A DNA stretch of 64,000 nt from Halopiger aswanensis (GCF_003610195.1 NZ_RAPO01000004.1:186001-250000); one strand, 5' to 3'; shown: positions 1-8,230, counted from the stretch's first letter. Notes: generated from the sequence alone by a model not told the origin. Made by a program: numbers and translations.

Positions 1-653
1 CCGACGAGCGCGACCTCGAGATAGTCGGCGTCGCGGATACCCACGCCCACGCGGACCACGTCTCGGGCGCTCGCCGACTCGCCGGGGAACTCGACGTGCC
101 GTACTACCTTCACGGCGACGACGCCGGTGACCTCGAGCGGATGACGGAACTCGCGGACGGCGAGACGATTTCCGTCGGCGATCGCGAACTCGACGTTCTC
201 CACACGCCGGGACACACGCCGGGCAGCGTCTCGTTCCGGATCGGCGACGCGCTGCTGGCCGGCGACACGCTGTTCCTCCGCAGCGTGGGCCGCCCCGACC
301 TCGAGGACGGCGCGACGGAAACCGTCCGCGAGGCCGCCGGCCGACTGTTCGCCAGTCTCGATCGGCTGACCGACCTCGAGGACGAGACCGTTGTGTTACC
401 TGGCCACTTTAGCGACGAATCGGTTCGTCCCCTCGCGACCGAACTCGGCGACCTCCGGACGGAGTCCACCAACGAACTCCTGAGTTACGTCGAGGGCGGC
501 GACGAGGCGGCGTTCGTCGAGACGATCGTCGAGAGCCTCGCGGACGAACCGGCCAACTACAACGAGATCAAGCAGATCAACTGGGGGAGGGAACAGCCGG
601 ACGGCGACGTAGCGGCGCTCGAACTGGGGCCGAACAACTGCGCGGCCAACTGA
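1..653 (+). CDS. MBL-fold metallohydrolase, persulfide dioxygenase-like (5' end missing)
   Basis: The frame is open from the window edge (codons from base 3), so the N-terminus lies outside. The visible protein starts just before a THAHADH metal-binding signature (the HxHxDH motif of metallo-beta-lactamase-fold hydrolases). Further ligands are visible in HTPGHTPGS, LLAGDTLF and VLPGH, and the protein ends in LELGPNNCAAN. This pattern is typical of the glyoxalase II/ETHE1 persulfide dioxygenase group, which oxidises glutathione or protein persulfides or hydrolyses thioesters in the cytoplasm. The substrate cannot be told from sequence. It is followed by a metal transporter gene with its own promoter. 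The same unusual C-terminal motif reappears as an orphan fragment near 40.6 kb. Confidence 0.85.
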   Translation, partial: DERDLEIVGVADTHAHADHVSGARRLAGELDVPYYLHGDDAGDLERMTELADGETISVGDRELDVLHTPGHTPGSVSFRIGDALLAGDTLFLRSVGRPDLEDGATETVREAAGRLFASLDRLTDLEDETVVLPGHFSDESVRPLATELGDLRTESTNELLSYVEGGDEAAFVETIVESLADEPANYNEIKQINWGREQPDGDVAALELGPNNCAAN

Positions 654-708
654 CGCCGTCTGTGGCGTGGCCTCAGGGGAAGCCCGCGAGCGGTCCCGAA
701 ATGATTTA

Positions 709-743
709 GGTTAACCAAAACAATTTTCCAGTTTCGGAAAATT
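709..743. promoter_or_regulatory. Two palindromes in the promoter of the ZIP transporter gene
   Basis: Upstream of the ATG at 772 there is GGTTAACC (709-716) inside a longer imperfect dyad, then a perfect 8-bp inverted repeat AATTTTCC / GGAAAATT with a 6-base spacer (722-743). The position, about 30-60 bases before the start, overlaps where the haloarchaeal core promoter should lie. A metal-sensing repressor (DtxR/SirR-like) site is a reasonable inference for a ZIP gene, but no binding protein is shown. Confidence 0.5.
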
Positions 744-771
744 ACTTTACCTTTCCGTTCATACAGGGCGT

Positions 772-1722
772 ATGGTACTCGTGGAAAACCTCGCCATCGT
801 GTTCATCGCGGGGTTTATCACCGCGCTGGCGACGGGAATCGGCGCGTTGCCGTTTTTCTTCGTCGACGACTTCAGCGACCGATGGAACGTCGGACTGTGG
901 GGAATCGCGTCGGGCATCATGGTGACGGTATCCGTCTTCGGTCTGGCCGACGAGGGGCTCGCGTACGCCTCGAGCGGGTTTCCGACGCTGCTGGTCGGGG
1001 GATTACTTGCGGGGATCGTCCTGGTCGAAGTCTCCGATCGGGTACTCGATCGCGTCGATGTCGGGACCGACGCGGATCACGAGGACAGAGGCGAACGGGA
1101 CCACGACCACGACCACGATCACGATACCGAGCACGAGGCGACAGATTCCGAAGCGGTCCGCGCGAACGGCGCCGGTCACGGGCACGGTCACGACGGGCCG
1201 CCGATCGAGGCGACGGCGTTCGCCGAGGGCGACCTGAAGAAACTCGTTCTCATTCTGGGCATCCTCACGGTTCACAGTTTCCCCGAGGGCGTAGCCGTCG
1301 GCGTCTCGTTCGCCGAACTGGGACTGGCCGGCGGCGCGTCGATACTCGGGGTTTCGATCCCGCTGCTCGCGGTGTTCATGACGATCGCCATCTCGATCCA
1401 CAACGTTCCGGAGGGGACCGCCATCGCCATCCCGATGCGAGCGATGGGGCTGTCCAACTGGCGGATGGTCGGCGCGGCGGTCTTCTCGAGTCTCCCGCAG
1501 CCGATCGGCGCCGTCATCGCGTTCGCGTTCGTCTCGTGGGCCGAGGCGTTCCTGCCGTTCGGCTTCGGCTTCGCGGCCGGCGCGATGGTCTATCTGGTCG
1601 CGACGGAGTTCATTCCCGAAGCGCTGGCAACCGGCGCGGATCTGCCGGGCGGCGGCCGCCGCGAACTCCTCGCCGGATTCGGCGCGGGCGTCGTGGCGAT
1701 GTTACCCGTCCTGTTCGTGTAA
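772..1722 (+). CDS. ZIP-family divalent metal transporter
   Basis: This 316-aa integral membrane protein has about eight hydrophobic segments and the ZIP signatures in the second half: VHSFPEGVAVG and SIHNVPEGTAIA (metal-binding His and Glu of TM4 and TM5). Between TM3 and TM4 lies a long acidic and His-rich cytoplasmic loop (roughly residues 100-145, repeated DH pairs then GHGHGH), the usual metal-buffering loop of ZIP proteins. The likely role is uptake or redistribution of Zn2+ or another divalent metal across the membrane, in the manner of ZupT/GufA. It lies just upstream of a flavoprotein gene with its own His-rich tail. The start at 772 follows an AT-rich promoter with two palindromes. 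Confidence 0.88.
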   Translation: MVLVENLAIVFIAGFITALATGIGALPFFFVDDFSDRWNVGLWGIASGIMVTVSVFGLADEGLAYASSGFPTLLVGGLLAGIVLVEVSDRVLDRVDVGTDADHEDRGERDHDHDHDHDTEHEATDSEAVRANGAGHGHGHDGPPIEATAFAEGDLKKLVLILGILTVHSFPEGVAVGVSFAELGLAGGASILGVSIPLLAVFMTIAISIHNVPEGTAIAIPMRAMGLSNWRMVGAAVFSSLPQPIGAVIAFAFVSWAEAFLPFGFGFAAGAMVYLVATEFIPEALATGADLPGGGRRELLAGFGAGVVAMLPVLFV

Positions 1723-1853
1723 CCGGTGTTTCGACGGGGTCTCGCGAGCGAAACGGACGGCCGGCTCGAGCGCTTCGGGAACGACCCGATTCACCGACGA
1801 GCGAACCGGCCGTCGGTGTGAGTTTAATCGGGCTGGCCGTAGTCGATCGACGC

Positions 1854-3368
1854 ATGGACGCAGGCACTGCGGAGTTCGACTTCCTCGTTATCGGCTCGGG
1901 GTCCGGTCTCGACGTCGCGAGCGCCGCCGCGAGTCGCGGTCAGTCGGTCGCCGTCGTCGAGAAGGGCCCGCTCGGCGGCACCTGTCTCAATCGCGGCTGC
2001 ATTCCCTCGAAGCAACTGCTGTACCACGCCGAAGTGATGGAAACCGTCGAGCGCGCCGACGAGTTCGGCATCCGCGCCGACGTGACCGGCGTCGACTTCG
2101 CCGACATCGTCCGCGAGGTCAACGAGGACGTCTCGAGCAGCGCCGAGTCGATCCACCACGGGTTGCGGACCTCGAGTCAGCACACGCTGCTCGAGGGCGA
2201 AGGCCGGTTCGTCGACGACCGGACGATCGAAATCGTCGACGGACTCGACGCGGGGAAGCGCGCACGGGCCGAGACGGTTCTCGTGGCAGCAGGGACACGA
2301 CCGGCGATTCCGCCGATCGACGGAATCGAGACCGTGGACTACCTCACCAGCAGGGAGGCGCTCCAGTTAGAAACGCCGCCGGACGAACTCGTGATCGTCG
2401 GCGGCGGCTACATCGCGGCCGAACTCGCGCACTTCTTCGGGACGTTCGGCAGCGACGTGTCGATCGTCGGCCGTCGCCCACAACTCCTCCCGACGGCCGA
2501 CGAGGCCGTCGCGGCCGCGTTCACCGAGCGCTACGCCGATCGGTTCGACGTCCACACGGGCTACGAGGCCGTCGCGGTCGAGGAAGCCGACGGAACGGTG
2601 ACCGTCGAGTCGCGCCCGTACCCGCCGGCGTGGGACGATTCGTCCGGCCGCGACGACGTAACCGTGACCGGCGACACCCTGCTCGTCGCGGCGGGCCGCC
2701 GACCGAATTCCGACCGACTGAACCTCGAGGCGACCGGCGTCGAGACCGACGAGCGAGGCTTCGTCGAGACCGACGCGTACCTCCGGACCACGGCCGACGG
2801 CGTCTGGGCGCTCGGGGATATCGTCGGCGAGTACCTGCTGAAACACAACGCGAACCACGAGGCTCGCACCGTCGTTGGGAACCTATTCGGCGACGAACTC
2901 GAGGCGGTCGACTACACCGCGATGCCGTTTGCCGTCTTCGGCTCGCCGGAGGTCGCGGGCGTCGGCGCGCGCGAACAGGAGCTCCGCGACGCCGACCGCG
3001 AGTACGCCACCGCGACCTACCGGTACGAGGACACGGCCCGCGGCAAGGCGATGAAGACGGAAGGGTTCGTGAAGGTCCTGGTCGAGCCGAACGGCGAAAT
3101 TCTGGGCTGTCACATCCTCGGCCCCGAGGCGTCGAACCTGATCGAGGAGGTCGTCGTCGCGATGAAAGCGGGAACGGGAACCGTCTGGGACGTACGTGAG
3201 TCGGTTCACATTCATCCCGCGCTGTCGGAAGTGGTCGATCGGGCGTTCTCCGGGCGGTTCACCCGACGCGGCGCGGGCGGACACGAGCACGACCACGACC
3301 ACGACCATCACCATCAACACGAGCACGAACACCACGGCCACGGCGAGCACGACCACGATCACGAATGA
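1854..3368 (+). CDS. FAD-dependent disulfide reductase (dihydrolipoamide dehydrogenase/mycothione reductase type) with His-rich tail
   Basis: This is a 504-aa class I pyridine nucleotide-disulfide oxidoreductase. It shows an N-terminal FAD motif (VIGSGSGLDVASAAA), the redox-active GGTCLNRGCIPSK (Cys44 and Cys49), a NAD(P)H-binding GGGYIAAELAHFFG, the second FAD motif WALGDIVG and the C-terminal active-site HIHPALSEVV. The last 28 residues are almost only His, Asp and Glu, an extension that is not part of the family core and looks metal-binding. The frame is open far upstream, but the ATG at 1854 fits the FAD-domain start. The candidate substrate is a low-molecular-weight disulfide or lipoamide. 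The neighbouring ZIP transporter suggests a metal-linked role (inference). Confidence 0.85.
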   Translation: MDAGTAEFDFLVIGSGSGLDVASAAASRGQSVAVVEKGPLGGTCLNRGCIPSKQLLYHAEVMETVERADEFGIRADVTGVDFADIVREVNEDVSSSAESIHHGLRTSSQHTLLEGEGRFVDDRTIEIVDGLDAGKRARAETVLVAAGTRPAIPPIDGIETVDYLTSREALQLETPPDELVIVGGGYIAAELAHFFGTFGSDVSIVGRRPQLLPTADEAVAAAFTERYADRFDVHTGYEAVAVEEADGTVTVESRPYPPAWDDSSGRDDVTVTGDTLLVAAGRRPNSDRLNLEATGVETDERGFVETDAYLRTTADGVWALGDIVGEYLLKHNANHEARTVVGNLFGDELEAVDYTAMPFAVFGSPEVAGVGAREQELRDADREYATATYRYEDTARGKAMKTEGFVKVLVEPNGEILGCHILGPEASNLIEEVVVAMKAGTGTVWDVRESVHIHPALSEVVDRAFSGRFTRRGAGGHEHDHDHDHHHQHEHEHHGHGEHDHDHE

Positions 3369-3448
3369 GGGAAGCGCCGTCCGGCGGCTCGATCGGGGAT
3401 AACAGAGCGCGGAACGAGAGTCGGCAGACGCGGTTCAGCGCGGGCGCG

Positions 3449-3817
3449 TTACTCGGCCGCGTGCGCCTCGAGCGCGTCCACGAGCGATTCGGCTGGCTGG
3501 AACCCGTCGTCGAAGCGAGCGACTTCCTCGCCGTCTCGCAGGACGACGAGCGTCGGGACGCTCCGGACGTCGAACTCGGCGGCGAGGTCGGGGACGAGAC
3601 CGGCGTTCACCGTCGCGACGGCGCCCGGCGCGCTGCGGGCGACGGTTCCGAGCACCGGCTCCATCGACGCGCAGATGCCACAGCCGGACGTGACGAACTC
3701 GAGGAGGACGAGGTCCTGTTCCTCCAGCAAGTCCTCGTAGTCGGCGACGTCGGTCAACTGAACGGGCTTTCGCGGTGGCTGGCCGTCGGTCGGCTCCGAA
3801 GCGGTCGATTCGGTCAT
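3449..3817 (-). CDS. Thioredoxin-family protein with CGIC active site
   Basis: The 122-aa cytoplasmic protein has a thioredoxin fold: LLEFVTSGCGICASMEP (active-site Cys46 and Cys49) and the cis-Pro segment RSVPTLVVLRDGEEV. Gly-Ile replaces the Gly-Pro of classical thioredoxin, and a Ser-Gly replaces the Trp before the first Cys, so its redox potential and partners may differ. An in-frame ATG also exists at 3844. I chose 3817 because it places the start 31 bases from a promoter motif that is 32 bases from the start of the other thioredoxin gene at 42034. It is convergent with the flavoprotein gene. Confidence 0.82.
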   Translation of the reverse strand: MTESTASEPTDGQPPRKPVQLTDVADYEDLLEEQDLVLLEFVTSGCGICASMEPVLGTVARSAPGAVATVNAGLVPDLAAEFDVRSVPTLVVLRDGEEVARFDDGFQPAESLVDALEAHAAE

Positions 3818-3848
3818 CGTCGTCTGTAGGGCTCGAGCGCACATGAGT

Positions 3849-3871
3849 GTTTTGTGCGAATTACACAATAT
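3849..3871 (-). promoter_or_regulatory. Promoter motif shared by the two thioredoxin genes (copy 1)
   Basis: Read on the minus strand, this 23-base stretch follows the pattern ATATTGT-NN-AAT-NNN-CACAAAAC. The stretch at 41979-42001 upstream of the TrxA gene matches it without gaps at 18 of 23 positions. It lies about 31 bases before the chosen start, where a haloarchaeal TATA element and an operator would be. Confidence 0.5.
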
Positions 3872-4324
3872 CGCCGCGCTCGTAGCCGAACGACGACAGT
3901 GATGACTGGATGACTGAACGCCGGGCGCTCTCACTATCTCCCCACCACGGTTTATGCGGCTACTGAAGGTACGAACGTGTCCAATCCGCCCGCCGACGGT
4001 TTCGGTCACAGAATTCACACGAGGCGGACCATCGAACCGCCCGTGAGACTGCGGCTGCAGCGACCGAAATCGGACGAGATCGAAAGCCGAGACCAACAGC
4101 GTGATTCCCGCGGAGCATACCGGAAACTATTACTGGTATCTGTGACGGTTCGTTTTGGAATAGAGTCTACTAAGCCGGCACAAGAGGTCCGCAATCGACG
4201 GTCTTACGAACTGCCGGCGACTCGAGACGAGCGGATTTTCGCCGACTCGTACAGGGAAATACGTACGGAGCGGCAATCCCATCGAAACGGCGACGGCGTG
4301 TCGTCTCTCCCTATTCGAACCAGT

Positions 4325-5248
4325 ATGAGCACCACAGAATCCAGAGTCGACGTCGAACAGTTCTTCGCCAATCTCCGTGAGCTTCGCTACCGCGAAGTGA
4401 CGATGGTCGGTGCGACGCTGGCCGTCCTCGTCGCCTCGGTCGCGTTTTTCCCCGGTTTCGAGAACGTCGGGAACGGCGTCCAGTCTGATCTCTCGAGCGG
4501 GTTGCTCGCCGGGGTCGTCCTCGTCGCGATCGTCGCCGGCGCCGTCAAGGGGATGACCGGTTTCGGCTACTCGCTCATCATGACGCCGATCGTCGCGTCG
4601 GTGATCGATCCGACCATCGCCGTCGTCGTCTTAGCGATCCCGCCGTGGATGCTCAACATGTTCCAGATCGCCGAAACCGGAACGGGACGGGCGTTCGTTC
4701 GCGAGGAGTGGCCGCTGTTGGTGCTCGCGATCGTCGGGACCGTCATCGGCGTCGCGGCGCTGGCGACGTTTCGCGCCGGTCCGGTCGTCGCGTTCGCGAT
4801 CGGCCTCGTCCTCCTCGGTTACGTGGCCTTCCAACTCGTACAGAACTTCGTCACGGTCGAGGAAGCACACCACCCGTTCGCCCTCGGCGCCGCCGGGTTC
4901 TCCCAGGGGTTCCTGCTTGCGTTCGCGAATCTCGGGCCGCTGCTCCCGGCGTACTTCCACACCTTCGAGCGGGACGCCGAACGATACATCGGCGGCCTGT
5001 CGATGGTACTCGGGACGATATTCACGGTTCGAATCGTCCAGATGGCGCTGTTCACCGACCTCCTGACGACCTACCGGCTCTGGCTCGGGTCCGTCATCGC
5101 CGTCGTCACCATCGTCGGATTGCTGCTCGGTACATACCTTCGGCGCCTCGAGTTCGACGAGCGGACGTTCAACCGGTTCGTCGTGGGACTGCTCTTCGTG
5201 ATCTCGCTCAATATCTTCCGGAACACCGTTCCGGCGCTGTTCTTTTAG
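4325..5248 (+). CDS. TauE/SafE-family membrane transporter (sulfite or sulfonate exporter type)
   Basis: The 307-aa protein has an N-terminal cytoplasmic stretch of about 30 residues and then about eight membrane segments. The family pattern is recognisable in AGAVKGMTGFGYSLIMTPIVA (first repeat) and the matching second half around AAGFSQGFLLAFANLGPLLP. TauE/SafE proteins are thought to move sulfite, sulfoacetate or related anions across the membrane. The frame is open upstream to 3977, but the ATG at 4325 gives a conventional N-terminus and the upstream part has no protein-like character. It stands alone, between thioredoxin and SCO1 genes, which fits a sulfur or thiol theme. Confidence 0.82.
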   Translation: MSTTESRVDVEQFFANLRELRYREVTMVGATLAVLVASVAFFPGFENVGNGVQSDLSSGLLAGVVLVAIVAGAVKGMTGFGYSLIMTPIVASVIDPTIAVVVLAIPPWMLNMFQIAETGTGRAFVREEWPLLVLAIVGTVIGVAALATFRAGPVVAFAIGLVLLGYVAFQLVQNFVTVEEAHHPFALGAAGFSQGFLLAFANLGPLLPAYFHTFERDAERYIGGLSMVLGTIFTVRIVQMALFTDLLTTYRLWLGSVIAVVTIVGLLLGTYLRRLEFDERTFNRFVVGLLFVISLNIFRNTVPALFF

Positions 5249-5298
5249 CCGGGCGTCGATCGGCGCTGGATTCCGCCCAGCGTTCGCCTCCGTCTCGG

Positions 5299-5988
5299 TT
5301 ACGACGTCGCCACCGTCTCGACGTCGTCGACGACCGTCGACGTCGCGATGGTCGCGCCGTTCGGATACGCGCGTTCGACCAGTCCGCGCTTGTTGACGAG
5401 GAAGATGTAGGCGAAGTGCGGAAACATGTACTCGAGATCGTCGTACTCCTCGGCGTCTCGCTTCTCGAGCGGGAGTCCGTACCGGTCGGCGACGATCGAT
5501 TTGGCGTCCTCGTAGCGCTCCGGGCGCAGGAAGTGCCAGTTTCCGGCTTCGAGGTCGACGCCCCGTTGACCGGCGTACGTTCGCAACACGTCTTCGGTGT
5601 CCCGTTCGGGATCGAACGTCATCGCGAGGAACGCCGCGTCGTCGCCGTACCCGTTCTCGGCCGCGACTTCCTGTGCGCGTCGTAACCGGAGTATCAGCGC
5701 CGGGCAGACGCCGTCGGGACACGACGTGTAGAAGAACGTCACTAGCATCGCTCGCTCGCCCTCGAACTGATCGGTCGAAACGGTCTCACCGGTCAGGGGG
5801 TTCGGGACGCTCGCCGCGGGAAATTCGTCACCGTAACTGGGATGGCTCGCCTCGCTCAGGTCGCGTTCCGGCGGCTCGAGGATCACGTCGTCGGTACCGG
5901 CTCCTGCGAAAGAGAGGGTATCTAAACACCCCGCAGTGGCGGCGACGCTCGAGGCGGCGATCGATCGGAGATACAGTCGTCGGTTCAC
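5299..5988 (-). CDS. SCO1/SenC-family copper chaperone-like thioredoxin-fold lipoprotein
   Basis: The 229-aa protein begins with an arginine-containing signal ending in AATAGC (lipobox, Cys21), so it is probably anchored outside the membrane. The SCO motif is YTSCPDGVCP (Cys90 and Cys95), one residue longer than the usual CxxxC, and the third copper ligand is the His at about residue 191 in MFPHFAYIF. SCO proteins deliver Cu or reduce the CuA site of cytochrome oxidase. Transcription runs in the same direction as DUF7521 and the winged-helix regulator upstream, with a gap of about 140 bases. No oxidase genes are in this window, so the recipient is unknown. Confidence 0.85.
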   Translation of the reverse strand: MNRRLYLRSIAASSVAATAGCLDTLSFAGAGTDDVILEPPERDLSEASHPSYGDEFPAASVPNPLTGETVSTDQFEGERAMLVTFFYTSCPDGVCPALILRLRRAQEVAAENGYGDDAAFLAMTFDPERDTEDVLRTYAGQRGVDLEAGNWHFLRPERYEDAKSIVADRYGLPLEKRDAEEYDDLEYMFPHFAYIFLVNKRGLVERAYPNGATIATSTVVDDVETVATS

Positions 5989-6129
5989 GGGTCAGCGTTT
6001 CGGTTCCACACCTAAATCCGAGACGGCGATTCCTCGAGTCGGAAAATCGGGGCGAACTGCGAGGCGGTCGGACGGGTTTTCCCACCCTCGATCGTCGTCG
6101 GCAGGATCGTCCGCCAGCCGACGACGCGA

Positions 6130-6393
6130 TCACTTCGTCAGCGACAGGAGCACGAGCACCATCCCGCTCGAGACGATGACCGCCTGTACGAGCGCGGCGG
6201 ACGCGATCGTCGTCCCGAACACGTGGTAGATGAGTCCCTCGCAGATCGCGCCGGCGCCGATGAAGACGAACCCGCCGGAGACGTACAGCATCGGCGTTTG
6301 CCCGCTCCGGCGGTAGCCGTGATACGCCAGATATGCGACCACGAGGCTGAGAACGAGCGTGATCAGCTTGGCGAGCAGGAACGACGTCTCCAT
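6130..6393 (-). CDS. DUF7521-family small membrane protein
   Basis: This 87-aa protein consists of three hydrophobic helices (about residues 6-24, 36-56 and 62-84) with a short YHGYRRSGQ loop. It matches my recollection of the haloarchaeal DUF7521 family, which is usually encoded directly after a winged-helix regulator, as here: its ATG overlaps the regulator stop codon. The function is unknown. The translational coupling suggests that it works with, or senses for, that regulator. Confidence 0.8.
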   Translation of the reverse strand: METSFLLAKLITLVLSLVVAYLAYHGYRRSGQTPMLYVSGGFVFIGAGAICEGLIYHVFGTTIASAALVQAVIVSSGMVLVLLSLTK

Positions 6394-6773
6394 CAGTCCT
6401 CACCCCGGAGATCGCTCCAGAGGGACGTAAAGTTGTCCGCGAGCTCGTCGCGCGTCTCCAGCGTCAGCGAGAGTTGGCCGTCGGAAATCTCGACGTGGAG
6501 TTCCTCGAGCGACGTTTCGAACTTGCTTCGGTGGGAGCCGTCCTCGTCGACGGTGTTGTGTTCCTCGACGAGACCGAGCGCTTGTAACCTCGAGACGCGG
6601 CGGTAAACCGTCGTGAGCGACGCGTCGCACTCCTCGCTGAGGGTTTTCGCGGTCTTCGGCCCGTGATCCGCGGCGAGGAGTATCTTCCGCGCGTACTCGT
6701 CCGCGAGGATCTGAAAGATTTCCGCCGAGTCCGAAGCGCCTCCCTGTTGCACACGATATACCCCGTCGTTCAC
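6393..6773 (-). CDS. Winged-helix (ArsR-like) transcriptional regulator
   Basis: The core is a winged HTH: EIFQILADEYARKILL, then KTAKTLSEECDASLTTVYRRVSRLQALGLV, then a beta-wing and a C-terminal helix. The open frame extends to an ATG at 6875, but a perfect palindrome (6788-6810) lies inside that extension. I therefore start at the GTG at 6773; the GTG at 6752 is also possible. This gives about 126 aa. It is coupled to the DUF7521 gene and upstream of SCO1. Autoregulation through the palindrome, which is also found in front of the DsbA-like gene, is the simplest model (inference). The effector is unknown. Confidence 0.8.
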   Translation of the reverse strand: MNDGVYRVQQGGASDSAEIFQILADEYARKILLAADHGPKTAKTLSEECDASLTTVYRRVSRLQALGLVEEHNTVDEDGSHRSKFETSLEELHVEISDGQLSLTLETRDELADNFTSLWSDLRGED

Positions 6774-6787
6774 CGGCAAATAGGCCA

Positions 6788-6810
6788 CGATTTGCTGACT
6801 CAGCAAATCG
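6788..6810. promoter_or_regulatory. 23-bp palindromic operator, copy 1
   Basis: This is a perfect inverted repeat of 11 bases: CGATTTGCTGA, one base, then TCAGCAAATCG. It ends 15 bases before the GTG chosen for the winged-helix regulator, where the core promoter of a nearly leaderless transcript would be. The same palindrome, with a 3-base centre that differs at a single position, occurs at 8164-8186. Confidence 0.75.
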
Positions 6811-7065
6811 CCGCGAACGTCTTGTATCCCCGTCGCGCCGCCGATCTTCCCCGCCCGGTTCGTCGCTCGGCGCACTCACACGGTATCGCCCCGGCCGTCT
6901 CGAGACCCTCGAGAAAGCGCCGGGCGTCCTCGGCGTTCGGATTGTTGACGGGGGAGAGCTGACGTGGCCGATTTGCCGGCGTCCTACCGAGCTACGTGGG
7001 CCGACTGTATGAAGGGGTGTCGAGCTGAATCGCTCTCCTCACGATCCGGCGGCGAGTGACGCGAA
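6811..7065. other. Intergenic region, no convincing gene
   Basis: About 255 bases between the regulator promoter and the end of the CxxC membrane protein gene. A plus-strand frame (about 6890-7007) reads like a short protein tail (LETLEKAPGVLGVRIVDGG) ending in TGA at 7007-7009, but it has no start. It may be a gene fragment, and I could not identify it. Confidence 0.3.
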
Positions 7066-7578
7066 TCACGGCGCACAGGTCGGACACGACCGACTGTGAC
7101 GGACGTATATCAGCCCCGCCAGCAGCGTCACCGAGAGGACGCCGAGGACCGGCCGCAACGGATCGAAGTAGGTCATGAGCGCGGACGAACTGAACAGCGC
7201 CAGCAGGACGACGTTACAGATCGGACACCCGACGGCCAGGAACCCGCCGACGAGGCCGCCGATAGCCAAGCGATCCTCGCCGAAGTCGCCGACCGTTCCG
7301 CTCCCGTCGGCGTTCCCGGCATCGGCGTCGTGATCGGAGTCGGCACCGACCACCCGGGTCGCCAGCCGCTGTGCGGTGTAGACGCCCGCCAGCAGTGCGG
7401 TTAGCGTCAGCAACAGGTAGTCCACCGGCGTCCGCGGAACCATACGAACGTACAGCGGGTTCGGAATCAAGCCGGTAACGAGCCCGAACAGTAGGAACAC
7501 GCCGACTCCGGCGGCCCCACCGTACGCCATCGCCTGCCGATCCGACAGGATCGGTCGGACGAACTCGCGTCCCCTCAT
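7066..7578 (-). CDS. Polytopic membrane protein with GCPIC motif and C-terminal CPTC
   Basis: The 170-aa protein has about five membrane segments. Two Cys pairs stand out: GCPICNVV within or at the edge of a transmembrane helix, and SCPTC three residues before the C-terminus. A short acidic and His-containing loop (DSDHDADAGNADG) lies in the middle. I do not recognise a characterised family. Its ATG overlaps the stop codon of the upstream gene (7575-8123), which carries a comparable membrane-embedded GCASC, so the two are probably partners. The context (SCO1, DsbA-like, shared operator) suggests transfer of thiol electrons or metal across the membrane, which is inference only. Confidence 0.8.
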   Translation of the reverse strand: MRGREFVRPILSDRQAMAYGGAAGVGVFLLFGLVTGLIPNPLYVRMVPRTPVDYLLLTLTALLAGVYTAQRLATRVVGADSDHDADAGNADGSGTVGDFGEDRLAIGGLVGGFLAVGCPICNVVLLALFSSSALMTYFDPLRPVLGVLSVTLLAGLIYVRHSRSCPTCAP

Positions 7579-8123
7579 TTCGCCCCCTCCGTCGCGACCC
7601 CACACCGTTCGGGATGGCCCGCCCGTCCGAGGAAGAACAGCAACAGGCCGAGACCGCCGACGCGGAGCAAGGCGCCGTCGTAGGGGAGCACAGCGAGTCC
7701 GCCGGCGAACCCGAGAACGCCGAGCAGCCCCGCGCCGCAGCTCGCACAGCCCGACGCGAGGAGCCCCGGAACGATGCCGGTGAGGTCGGCGAGACTCGAG
7801 GTGCCGACGAATCGGAACTGGGCGACGGCGTTGACGACGGCGACGCCCGAGAGGAGGGCGTAGAGGACGACGACTGCGAGCCCCGTCCAGCCGTCGGTGC
7901 GATACACCGTTTCCGTCAGGGAGACGAGGACGTACTCGAACCAGTGGAGGCCGTCGCCGAGCATCTGGATCGAGAACTCGGGCATCGTAGTCAGGATCAG
8001 CAGCGCGTACGTGGCGACCGTGACGAGCACGAATCCGATCGTTCCCCGCCACGTCTCGAACGGATACGATACCGCCGCAGAGAGGTTCACGATGTGCGTC
8101 TCGATTACGTCGCGCGGAGCCAT
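7575..8123 (-). CDS. Polytopic membrane protein with GCASC motif
   Basis: The 182-aa protein has about five or six predicted membrane helices. A GCASCGAGLLG motif sits at the start of a hydrophobic helix after a short loop, and a further Cys is near the C-terminus (HPERCG). The arrangement mirrors the GCPIC helix of the following gene, with which it overlaps by four bases (ATGA). This suggests a heteromeric pair or an old duplication. No catalytic family is recognised; MerT-like or VKOR-like membrane thiol proteins are loose analogues. It is transcribed divergently from the DsbA-like gene across a palindromic operator. Confidence 0.8.
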   Translation of the reverse strand: MAPRDVIETHIVNLSAAVSYPFETWRGTIGFVLVTVATYALLILTTMPEFSIQMLGDGLHWFEYVLVSLTETVYRTDGWTGLAVVVLYALLSGVAVVNAVAQFRFVGTSSLADLTGIVPGLLASGCASCGAGLLGVLGFAGGLAVLPYDGALLRVGGLGLLLFFLGRAGHPERCGVATEGAK

Positions 8124-8163
8124 CTAGGCGGTCAAACGGCGGGAGGTGGGAAAGCCCCGACTC

Positions 8164-8186
8164 CGATTTGCTGACCCAGCAAATCG
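8164..8186. promoter_or_regulatory. 23-bp palindromic operator, copy 2
   Basis: CGATTTGCTG, three bases, then CAGCAAATCG, nearly identical to the palindrome at 6788-6810. It lies in the middle of the 107-base divergent promoter region, about 41 bases from the minus-strand gene start (8123) and 45 bases from the plus-strand DsbA-like start (8231), so one dimer could control both. Confidence 0.75.
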
Positions 8187-8230
8187 ACGATTCCGTTACG
8201 GGTATCGGGTGAAACCGTCCAAAACGACCG

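Noticed and set aside
882-1853. N-terminal extension of the disulfide reductase frame
   Set aside because: It overlaps the ZIP gene in another frame and is Arg-rich nonsense. The FAD domain starts right after the ATG at 1854.
6774-6875. Upstream ATG (6875) for the winged-helix regulator
   Set aside because: The extension has no family similarity and would place the 23-bp palindrome inside the coding region. A GTG downstream of the palindrome is more consistent.
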